NCBI GenBank assembly: GCA_022843085.1 | Contig: JALHOI010000034.1 | Location: forward strand, 1 to 13,320 | From: Pseudobdellovibrionaceae bacterium | GTDB taxonomy: Bacteria; Bdellovibrionota; Bdellovibrionia; Bdellovibrionales; JAMPXM01 | DNA length: 13,320 bases | Direction: 5' to 3' | Shown: in pieces, positions 7,547 to 13,320 of the stretch | Position numbering within the stretch: the stretch's first letter is position 1 | Layout: every line of letters starts with the position of its first letter | The notes under the pieces: generated by a model | Seen by the model: only the letters and a program-made list of their open reading frames with translations | Databases searched by the model: none | Told to the model about the DNA's origin: nothing | Position numbers and translations under genes: made by a program

Positions 7547-8482
7547 GTGCTTCTATTCGCGCATCCTGATTTCGAAGATGAACTGCGTGCAGAATGCATG
7601 ATTCTGAACCTTCCGCTTGAGCCGTTGGGCCAAGGACTTTTTAAATCAAGCTTGAAACATAACGGTTCATTCGTTTGGGCGCGAGACATCTGGGACGATT
7701 GCGAGATAGTTGAATTTGACACGGTATCAAAAGCGGTTAGCCAACTTCGTGAGATTTCAAAACTCCCGTGGCGACAGGTTACCTGTTCGTCTCATCGACG
7801 TGGCGAACTGATTGAGCAAGCATTTAGTTCGAAAGCGAAAATTTTGAAATTGCGTGCGAAAAAGACGGGTTGGCCGGGCGACGTCAGCCGGTCAAGACGT
7901 CAGCCTTCTTTTTTGCTGTTGAGCCCGAATAACCTGGTCGCGTGCGCGAGTCCACGCGACGAAGCGCCTGGCGGAGCTTGGGGTTTCAACGAGAATCGCG
8001 ATGAGCCACCATCTCGAGCCTACTTGAAGCTTTGGGAGTGGGGTTGGAGGACCGAGGTTCTGCCCCAGCCTGGTGAAGTTGCTCTTGATCTTGGGGCCTC
8101 TCCCGGTGGTTGGACCTGGGTGCTTGCGAAAGCTGGTCTGACGGTTCACGCGTTCGACCGTTCGCCTCTTAAACTGAAGCTACCTCTCGCTATTGAAAAG
8201 CGAGTTCATTTCTCAAAGGCCGACGCCTTTCAAGTTATTCCAGAAGCCGCACCTGTTGCGGACTGGGTATTCTGCGACGTCATTGCAGCGCCTCAACGTA
8301 CGCTTGAGTTAATCGAAGCTTGGCTGCCGACCAACGCCGGACTCGTGTTTACTATTAAGTTTAAGGGTGAAACTGACTTTGATGCGATCGCTCGACTTCA
8401 GTCGATATCGGGCGGTTTTGTGCGACACCTCGACGTGAATAAGCACGAGGTCACTTTCTGGCGGCATCCCGTATTGAAATGA
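7547..8482 (+). CDS. RlmM-like FtsJ-fold 2'-O-ribose RNA methyltransferase
   Basis: The 311-residue protein has the S-adenosylmethionine site LDLGASPGGW (180-189) typical of FtsJ/RrmJ enzymes. It also has a candidate K-D-K-E catalytic set: K161 (SRAYLKL), D244 (VFCD), K271 (TIKFKG) and E301 (NKHEVTFW). The context of each, especially S-R-x-x-L-K-L and H-x-E-V-T, recalls RlmM, which methylates a cytidine ribose (C2498 in E. coli) of 23S rRNA. The N-terminal HPDFEDEL stretch resembles the RlmM start, and the following region would hold the THUMP-like RNA-binding part. It is shorter than the roughly 366-residue E. coli protein. The GTG at 7547 is the first usable start after an in-frame TGA, which is the argS stop; no strong Shine-Dalgarno sequence is seen, so coupling to argS is likely. 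The exact RNA target is inferred. Confidence 0.85.
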   Translation: MLLFAHPDFEDELRAECMILNLPLEPLGQGLFKSSLKHNGSFVWARDIWDDCEIVEFDTVSKAVSQLREISKLPWRQVTCSSHRRGELIEQAFSSKAKILKLRAKKTGWPGDVSRSRRQPSFLLLSPNNLVACASPRDEAPGGAWGFNENRDEPPSRAYLKLWEWGWRTEVLPQPGEVALDLGASPGGWTWVLAKAGLTVHAFDRSPLKLKLPLAIEKRVHFSKADAFQVIPEAAPVADWVFCDVIAAPQRTLELIEAWLPTNAGLVFTIKFKGETDFDAIARLQSISGGFVRHLDVNKHEVTFWRHPVLK

Positions 8483-8502
8483 GACAGGTGATTCGAGTCG
8501 AG

Positions 8503-8532
8503 TTGCCGCGAAAAGAATCGGGAAAGTGATAA
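8503..8532 (+). promoter_or_regulatory. Candidate promoter for the TPR/FecR-like gene pair
   Basis: TTGCCG (8503-8508) and TGATAA (8527-8532) are separated by 18 bp in the 83-bp gap between the methyltransferase and TPR genes. A second -10-like GATAAA lies at 8553-8558, only 7 bp before the ATG at 8566. Both are weak matches. Confidence 0.3.
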
Positions 8533-8565
8533 GCAAAACCAATATTTCTTCCGATAAATCTACTG

Positions 8566-9258
8566 ATGAAACGACTTTCGCCTGGAATCTTTTCTTCGGT
8601 GATCCTGCTGATTTGTTTGGGTCTAATGGGTATTCGGCAATCGGCATCGGGTGTCTCGCTCGAAGTTGAAGCGTTGCACGAGCGATTGGCGGCTGCCGAA
8701 CGCTCGAAGGCAGAATCTGATTTGCGAGAAAGGTTGGCGCGCGACGAATCGCGCGAAACCCGCGAACTTGTTGCACAAGTTTTGCCCTCAAGTATTAATG
8801 GTCGCCCGAAAGATTCCACGACGTATCAGCTGCGAAATTTAGCTAGCGTGACGAATTTGACGGACGCCGACCTGAAAATCGAACGCGCTTCAAGCCTACT
8901 TGAGAAAGCCAAAGATGACTTTCGCGCGAAAAACTTCGAAAACTCAAACGAACGGCTGTCGAAACTTATCAATCTCTACCCCGACACACTTCACGGCCCC
9001 GAAGCGCGCTTTCTTCTGGTCGAGGGATTCTTTCAAACCCAGGACTTCGAAGCCTGTATCGAAGTTGTTGAAGAGATGATTCGACTCTATCCCGAGAGCG
9101 AGCTCACTGGGTTCGCTCTTCTAAGGCTTGGTCGCATTTACGAGGGCCGCGACCGCATCGAGGATGCAGCGGAAATCTACCGCTCAGTCGTTTCGCATTT
9201 TGGGCAAAATGAACTTAAGCGCCAAGCTCAGATTGCCCTCAAGGCTGTTGATCTGTGA
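8566..9258 (+). CDS. Exported coiled-coil/TPR protein, CpoB (YbgF)-like layout
   Basis: The 230-residue protein begins with a signal-peptide-like segment (KR, then a hydrophobic stretch at 9-22, ending SASG at about 29) with no lipobox cysteine. A charged coiled coil follows at about 32-70. From about 105 to 230 there are tandem helical repeats with TPR marks: F124 with LINLYPD (134-140), GFFQTQDFEACIEVVEEMIRLYP (154-176) and GRIYEGRDRIEDAAEIY (189-205). The order signal peptide, coiled coil, C-terminal TPR is that of CpoB/YbgF, which links the Tol-Pal system to cell-wall synthesis, but no tol or pal genes are in view, so that role is not claimed. No Shine-Dalgarno sequence precedes the ATG. 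It is coupled to the next gene by TGATG. Confidence 0.8.
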   Translation: MKRLSPGIFSSVILLICLGLMGIRQSASGVSLEVEALHERLAAAERSKAESDLRERLARDESRETRELVAQVLPSSINGRPKDSTTYQLRNLASVTNLTDADLKIERASSLLEKAKDDFRAKNFENSNERLSKLINLYPDTLHGPEARFLLVEGFFQTQDFEACIEVVEEMIRLYPESELTGFALLRLGRIYEGRDRIEDAAEIYRSVVSHFGQNELKRQAQIALKAVDL

Positions 9259-10064
9259 TGCGTCTTCTACTTTCAGCATTGGGATTCATCGCTGGATTTT
9301 CGCTGGAGGTTCGAGTCGACGCGGCCGAAAGAGTTCGCCTGCGCGAGGTTAATGTCCTTGAAGAGAGGCTTCGTCCTCATTCAGCCGCCGTGATTGAAGA
9401 ACCGCGACTTTGTCTTACAAACGGCGGCCTTTGCGCGGTGCGAGTCGGAGCAGATCGAATGCTGACTTTAAAGCCGGGCGGCAATCGTGAGTGGACGCTC
9501 ACCGAGAAATCGATCGCGATTCGACGAAGCGAGAATCAAGTTCGCCTTGTTGAGGGTTCGCTTCGTGTTCGAGGTTCTAAAAATACAGTCGAGACCGAGC
9601 ATGGCATTCTTTCGGCCGAAGACGAAGTTCACATCGACAGGTATGGCGAAGATTTGACGATCATCAATACGGGGCGATTTCCGGCGTTGTTGAAAGGTCT
9701 TGGCTGGGCGCGAGAAGAGGCGATTCCAAGCGGAATGCAGGTGACGCTAAGTCGACCTAGTCTCATTAGCGGAAAGACATCTGTCGGACTTCCATTGCCA
9801 CTTGATTTTGAATCACAAGTCATCAGAGAAGCTCGGATTTTCAGCGGCAAAAAAGCTGACTTTCCCGAAAAACTTGAAGATCTTCTTGAGCTGAGATCTT
9901 TCGCTGCTGCGCAGGCCGCAAAACTTCATCGTGAAGCCGTCGAACGAAAAATTGCGTCCGTCCAAGCCGAAAACCGAAAGCTGAAGAGAAGCCAAGCTCT
10001 TCGAGAAGCACGCGATCAAGAGCTGCGCGCCTTGTTTCGCAAAAAAACTCTGGGCGTAAACTGA
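9258..10064 (+). CDS. Exported FecR-like beta-domain protein with C-terminal coiled coil
   Basis: This 268-residue protein starts with a short signal peptide (residues 1-22, ending VDAAE). The middle is beta-rich: LVEGSLRVRG, then T-E-H-G-I-L-S and EVHI repeat the pattern of FecR-type domains, where short strands with L-x-x-G-x-V form a sandwich, but similarity is modest. From about 195 the chain becomes helical and strongly charged, with repeated K/R/E/A residues, ending in a basic KKTLGVN tail. The ATG at 9258 overlaps the previous TGA by one base (TGATG) and is preferred over a GTG one codon earlier. The overlap predicts coupled translation with the TPR protein, and both appear exported, so they may work together in the periplasm. 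I cannot name a specific function. Confidence 0.7.
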   Translation: MRLLLSALGFIAGFSLEVRVDAAERVRLREVNVLEERLRPHSAAVIEEPRLCLTNGGLCAVRVGADRMLTLKPGGNREWTLTEKSIAIRRSENQVRLVEGSLRVRGSKNTVETEHGILSAEDEVHIDRYGEDLTIINTGRFPALLKGLGWAREEAIPSGMQVTLSRPSLISGKTSVGLPLPLDFESQVIREARIFSGKKADFPEKLEDLLELRSFAAAQAAKLHREAVERKIASVQAENRKLKRSQALREARDQELRALFRKKTLGVN

Positions 10065-10120
10065 CGCCGAGAGGCTAAACAGATCTCGACTCGACCGAAG
10101 TCTATTCCTCAAGCGATGAC

Positions 10121-10150
10121 AACGCGTTCGCGCGCGCGTTTTGCTATTCT
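10121..10150 (+). terminator. Possible terminator after the FecR-like gene, containing a (CG)5 run
   Basis: AACGCG (10121-10126) pairs with CGCGTT (10135-10140) around an 8-nt loop, followed by the partly T-rich TTGCTATTCT. It lies 57 bp after the stop of the FecR-like gene and before the coiled-coil gene. The loop side includes a (CG)5 alternation at 10129-10138. The T tract is interrupted, so termination would be inefficient. Confidence 0.35.
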
Positions 10151-10186
10151 AATTGTGTCTCGCTGTTAGTGAACTTGCCTTCTCAT

Positions 10187-10193
10187 GGAGGAG
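10187..10193 (+). promoter_or_regulatory. Strong Shine-Dalgarno sequence deciding the coiled-coil gene start
   Basis: GGAGGAG, five bases before the ATG at 10199, is the strongest ribosome binding site in the window. It rules out the upstream in-frame GTG at 10169 as the main start and predicts high translation. An ATG overlaps its beginning (10185) but is out of frame. Confidence 0.85.
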
Positions 10194-10198
10194 AACGC

Positions 10199-11320
10199 AT
10201 GTCGTCTATTGGATCTGCCGACAACCGAAATTCGCAGGACGAAGCTCTTCGACGAGCCCGCGAGAGCTATCAGGAAAAAGAAACTGATCAGGCTAAATCA
10301 CACTCGCAAGAGATGAAGCGTATGGCTGAGGCGCATCAGACGCGAATTCGGAACATGCAGGAATCTCACAATAGCCAGATGGAAGATTTAAAACTCAAAG
10401 CGCGAGATGCGATTTCAAATCGTGACATGAAGTACCAGAAGGAAATAGAAGACCTTCGCGGTTTACAAAAAAATCAGCTTCGGCGCCAAGCCGAAGAAGC
10501 AGATGAAAAAATTCAAAAAACTCAAGAGCACGCAAAAGCTACAATCGAGAAAACGGGTTCGATTAAGGATGAGCAGCGTTTGTCGGTGGCTAAGCAGTAC
10601 GATGCTGATTTGCAAAACTCAAAAAAGAAATTTCAAGAATCGACAGAAAAAAGTCGAATGCTGATGCAGTCCAGTGCAGCCGACCAACGGACACGGTTGA
10701 ATCAGGCTCATCAGAAAGAGCTGAAGTCAGTCATTACGGATCGAGATCGAACGCGAGACGTTTCGCAAAAAAGTTTCGATTCTATGCGAAGAAATAAGGA
10801 TCTTGCAATTCGTGACCTCGAAGAGAGCAAGCGAAGCCAAGGCGAGCGCCTGAATTCGACCTACACGACAAACTTACAAGAGGAAAGCAAAGGCCATCAG
10901 CAAAGCCTTGATCAAGTGCGAGCAGATCTTCAAGAGGGCGCAGCAAAAAATCGAGCGCGGTACGAAAAGGAACTCGAGAAGCGAGCTTCGGAATCAAGCA
11001 CGAGCACTGAAGCCTTCAAAGGTTCGATCGGTGAGCGATTGAATAATCAACTGAATTCTGGAAAAGCCGAAAACTTTCAACTGAAGAACGAAATCGTTCG
11101 TCAGCGAAATCAACTGAATCGAGAAAAATCAACTCAGGTGAACAATACTCGCGATTCTATGCAGGCCAATATCGAGAACCTCGAGTTGCAACGAGCCGCC
11201 ACGGTTGACGCCTCAAATGAGAAAAATAAAGGCGAAATAGATGGAATTCAGAAGAAGACGACGGATACGTTGACCCGCAGCAATCGTTTCTTCCAAGACA
11301 AGCTTGAGACCGAACGGTAG
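10199..11320 (+). CDS. Long polar coiled-coil protein, first segment up to an in-frame TAG
   Basis: This 373-residue segment is almost entirely helix-forming and charged, rich in Glu, Lys, Arg, Gln, Ser and Asn. It has few aromatic residues and no signal peptide or hydrophobic segment. Examples of the repeated character are MKRMAEAHQ, KYQKEIEDLRGLQ, RARYEKELEKR and ENLELQRAA. Such a chain is expected to form a long cytoplasmic rod or scaffold; no enzymatic motif is seen. The GGAGGAG ribosome site fixes the start. It ends at TAG 11318-11320, but the same frame continues with the same character past a second TAG (11348-11350) to 11866. It may therefore be the front two-thirds of a 555-codon gene. 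It precedes pyk, with which the downstream part is joined by TAATG. A TCTAAT -10-like box at 10148 could start the transcript. I recognise no named family. Confidence 0.75.
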   Translation: MSSIGSADNRNSQDEALRRARESYQEKETDQAKSHSQEMKRMAEAHQTRIRNMQESHNSQMEDLKLKARDAISNRDMKYQKEIEDLRGLQKNQLRRQAEEADEKIQKTQEHAKATIEKTGSIKDEQRLSVAKQYDADLQNSKKKFQESTEKSRMLMQSSAADQRTRLNQAHQKELKSVITDRDRTRDVSQKSFDSMRRNKDLAIRDLEESKRSQGERLNSTYTTNLQEESKGHQQSLDQVRADLQEGAAKNRARYEKELEKRASESSTSTEAFKGSIGERLNNQLNSGKAENFQLKNEIVRQRNQLNREKSTQVNNTRDSMQANIENLELQRAATVDASNEKNKGEIDGIQKKTTDTLTRSNRFFQDKLETER

Positions 11321-11350
11321 GTGGCAGAGTTTCGACACCAGGGTACATAG
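11318..11350 (+). other. Pair of in-frame TAG codons interrupting one coiled-coil frame
   Basis: TAG at 11318-11320 (codon 374) and TAG at 11348-11350 (codon 384) lie in the same frame as the upstream and downstream coiled-coil segments. The nine codons between (VAEFRHQGT) and those after (LGLEKRLMFAEI) keep coiled-coil composition. The other two frames across this stretch read as unrelated, so a simple frameshift does not explain it. Each TAG differs by one base from CAG (Gln), which would suit the chain. Confidence 0.85.
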
Positions 11351-11371
11351 CTTGGTCTCGAGAAACGATTG

Positions 11372-11866
11372 ATGTTCGCCGAGATTACAGCCGAGGATCG
11401 TGCTGAAAGGTTGAAGGCGAACAACAACCGAGAAGAAGCATCACTTCGGACTTTTTTTGATAAATCTTCTGAGGCTCAGCGCGAGAACTACGAAACCACG
11501 CTGCGTGATCTTCGCGAGAAGAATACCCGCGATCAGCAATCGATTTTCGAGAACTTTTCGAAGCAGTCTGCCGAACGAGAAGCGAAATTTCAGTTGAAAT
11601 TGACTGAAGTGAACAATCGGTTCGAGAATCAGATTCAAGGCTTGAAAGAAGGTCAGTCTAAACAGATGGCCGACCAGATCGCGGTGGCGACGAAAGAAAA
11701 AAAGCAGCTGAGCGATCAGAAAAATGCAGAAATTCAGCGACAAGCGTCGCAATATGAAAATCGAATGGCGAAATTAGAAGAAACTCATCGCCGTGAGATC
11801 GACGAAATAAATCGTCATCATCAAGAATCGTTGGTCTCAATGACCCGATCGAAAGGCCGCCCCTAA
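11372..11866 (+). CDS. Coiled-coil protein, second segment, same frame as the upstream gene
   Basis: From the ATG at 11372 this gives 164 residues of charged coiled coil: FENFSKQSAEREAKF, RFENQIQGLKEG, ENRMAKLEETHRREIDEINRHHQ. Its composition and codon style are those of the segment ending at 11320, and it is in the same frame, separated only by two TAG codons. No convincing Shine-Dalgarno sequence precedes the ATG (or the TTG just before it), which argues against an independent strong start. It could be made by readthrough, by reinitiation after the first stop, or not at all if the gene is decaying. Its TAA (11864-11866) shares a base with the pyk ATG. The tail is basic (TRSKGRP). Function unknown. 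Confidence 0.6.
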   Translation: MFAEITAEDRAERLKANNNREEASLRTFFDKSSEAQRENYETTLRDLREKNTRDQQSIFENFSKQSAEREAKFQLKLTEVNNRFENQIQGLKEGQSKQMADQIAVATKEKKQLSDQKNAEIQRQASQYENRMAKLEETHRREIDEINRHHQESLVSMTRSKGRP

Positions 11867-13320
11867 TGCTTGCTGATCGCCGCACCAAGATCGTCGCCAC
11901 TATAGGTCCCGCGGTGAAAGGTAAGGAAAATTTGAGAAAGGCGATTCATGCGGGCATGAACGTGGCACGGCTCAACTTTTCGCATGGTGCGCACCCAGAT
12001 CATCTTGAGGTACTTACCGATCTGCGCGCGCTCTCAGAAGAGATGCACGCTCCGCTAACCATTCTTCAGGATCTTCAAGGCCCGAAGATTCGAGTGGGGC
12101 GATTTGAAAATGGCTCTATTGAGATAGCTGAAGGCGAACAGGTCGTCGTGACGATTCGCGATGTCCTCGGGCGTAAAGGTTTAATTCCTTCGGATTTTAA
12201 AGCACTGCCGAAAAGCTGTGTCCCGGGCGGACGAATTATGTTTGACGACGGGCTGTTTGAACTTCGAGTCGACCGAGTCGAAGTCGAAGACGTTTTTTGT
12301 ACTGTCATTTACGGCGGCATTCTTAAAGACCGAAAGGGGATGAACGTCCCGGGTGGTGAGCTTTCGGTTGAATGTTTGACTCCAAAGGATTTAGCCGACT
12401 TAAAGTGGGGCCTCGAGAACGGAGTCGACTATATTGCGCTTAGCTTCGTAAGACGTGGCGACGATATTCGCCGACTTCGAGAATTGATTCAGGCGCACGG
12501 GTCACAGGCTCGCATTGTCGCCAAGATTGAAATGCTTGAGGCGATCGAAAATCTTGAAGAAATCGTCAGGCTTTCTGATGCAGTGATGGTTGCAAGGGGA
12601 GATCTGGCCGTCGAGGTTGGTCAAACTCGTTTGCCACAAATACAAAAGCAAATCGTGAAATTGTGCAACACGATTGGGCGACCGGTTATCACAGCCACAC
12701 AGATGCTCGATTCAATGACCGGAAATCCGCGACCCACGCGGGCCGAGATTACAGACGTGGCCAACGCTGTGCTTGATGGATCTGACGCCCTCATGCTTTC
12801 GGCCGAAAGTGCAAGTGGCAAGTTCCCGTTTCGTACCATTCAAACCATGCACGACATCATCGTCGAAGTTGAACGAAACGGCGACTACTTCTACGACATG
12901 AGAATGGACGACGGGTTCTCGTCAGTCGCCGACGGTATCGGCGCAGCGAGCGCTTTGACGGCTATGAAGTTAAATGCAACAGCGATCGTTTGTCTAACGA
13001 CGTCGGGCAAAACAGCCACTATAATTTCGGGATTTCGCCCTAAAGCCCGCATCATCGCTGTCACTCACATCTTGCCGACTTTAAATCGCATCGAACTCGT
13101 GTGGGGGATACAGACTTTGAAGATTGATCCGTACGATTCTTCCGATCAGGCTATGGTGCAGATCGAAGAAATGCTTCTTCAGTACGGTCTAGTGAAGCCC
13201 GGTGACAAGGTGATCCTCACGTTAGGAGTACCAGTTCTCGAGAGGGGAACAACCAACGCCCTTAGAGTGTATACAATTGGTCGGGAAGATGTTCGTCGTT
13301 TACCTGATGACCTCTTACCG
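11866..13320 (+). CDS. pyk: Pyruvate kinase (3' end beyond window)
   Basis: Pyruvate kinase converts phosphoenolpyruvate and ADP to pyruvate and ATP, the last step of glycolysis. The frame is open for 485 codons to the window edge, close to the full family length, so only the last few residues are missing. Visible marks are TKIVATIGP (7-15), RLNFSHG (35-41), DLQGPKIR, the catalytic Lys K220 with E222 (KIE), VARGDLAVE with D246, ITATQMLDSM, and PTRAEITDVANAVLDGSDALMLSAES. K220/E222/D246 keep the spacing of the metal and phosphoryl-transfer residues of muscle pyruvate kinase (K270/E272/D296). The C-terminal domain contains TTSGKTA and ends near GTTNALRVYTIG. LSAES replaces the common LSGET, a mild variation. 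The ATG overlaps the coiled-coil stop (TAATG), with GAAAGG about 10 bases upstream as a modest ribosome site, so translation is probably coupled to the coiled-coil frame. Confidence 0.97.
   Translation, partial: MLADRRTKIVATIGPAVKGKENLRKAIHAGMNVARLNFSHGAHPDHLEVLTDLRALSEEMHAPLTILQDLQGPKIRVGRFENGSIEIAEGEQVVVTIRDVLGRKGLIPSDFKALPKSCVPGGRIMFDDGLFELRVDRVEVEDVFCTVIYGGILKDRKGMNVPGGELSVECLTPKDLADLKWGLENGVDYIALSFVRRGDDIRRLRELIQAHGSQARIVAKIEMLEAIENLEEIVRLSDAVMVARGDLAVEVGQTRLPQIQKQIVKLCNTIGRPVITATQMLDSMTGNPRPTRAEITDVANAVLDGSDALMLSAESASGKFPFRTIQTMHDIIVEVERNGDYFYDMRMDDGFSSVADGIGAASALTAMKLNATAIVCLTTSGKTATIISGFRPKARIIAVTHILPTLNRIELVWGIQTLKIDPYDSSDQAMVQIEEMLLQYGLVKPGDKVILTLGVPVLERGTTNALRVYTIGREDVRRLPDDLLP

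Noticed and set aside
10169..10198. GTG start at 10169 for the coiled-coil gene
   Set aside because: The GGAGGAG site sits inside this extension and points to the ATG at 10199.
10065..10198. A small RNA or riboswitch before the coiled-coil gene
   Set aside because: Only a short 6-bp stem with a CG run is visible; no conserved aptamer-like pattern is recognised.
11318..11371. A frameshift joining the two coiled-coil segments
   Set aside because: Both segments are already in the same frame, and the two alternative frames across the gap give sequence unlike a coiled coil.
1..13320. tRNA genes, rRNA, CRISPR arrays or a complete insertion sequence
   Set aside because: No cloverleaf-like segment, regularly spaced direct repeats or paired terminal repeats were found when reading both strands by eye.

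Overview
The window reads as a gene-dense chromosomal segment of a Gram-negative bacterium of intermediate GC content. The mix of housekeeping genes (argS, an HU-type DNA-binding protein, pyk) with GYF_2-domain, ChaN-like, TPR and FecR-like envelope proteins would suit the Bdellovibrionota/Oligoflexia. That placement is inference from gene style; no marker gene fixes it.

Left part (1-5400). The window opens inside a plus-strand frame (2-220) that looks like the C-terminal end of an IS1-type transposase-like protein. It converges on a minus-strand VKOR-DsbA fusion (217-1431), a self-contained disulfide-forming membrane enzyme, and the two share a TTAA stop. Diverging from that is a two-gene plus-strand unit: a ChaN/Tiki-like protein with a long unrecognised C-terminal extension (1496-3214), then a tandem GYF_2-domain, single-pass membrane protein with a predicted periplasmic beta domain (3249-5363).

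Middle part (5400-10070). An HU gene (5407-5679, minus) faces the GYF gene tail to tail and diverges from argS (5771-7540). argS is followed at once by an RlmM-like FtsJ-fold 2'-O-ribose methyltransferase (7547-8482). Next is a coupled pair of exported proteins: a TPR protein (8566-9258) and a FecR-like beta protein with a coiled-coil tail (9258-10064), joined by a TGATG overlap.

Right part (10070-13320). A very strong GGAGGAG ribosome binding site starts a long polar coiled-coil protein. Its reading frame is broken by two in-frame TAG codons only 30 nt apart (11318-11320 and 11348-11350). It then continues in the same frame, with the same coiled-coil composition, to 11866, where its TAA overlaps the ATG of pyruvate kinase (TAATG). 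Pyruvate kinase runs to the window edge and is nearly complete. The double-amber coiled-coil gene, translationally joined to pyk, is the most unusual feature here. It could be stop-codon readthrough, a split into two proteins, or a decaying gene. The sequence alone does not decide between these.

No tRNA, rRNA, CRISPR array or complete insertion sequence was found. No gap between genes exceeds 300 bases.
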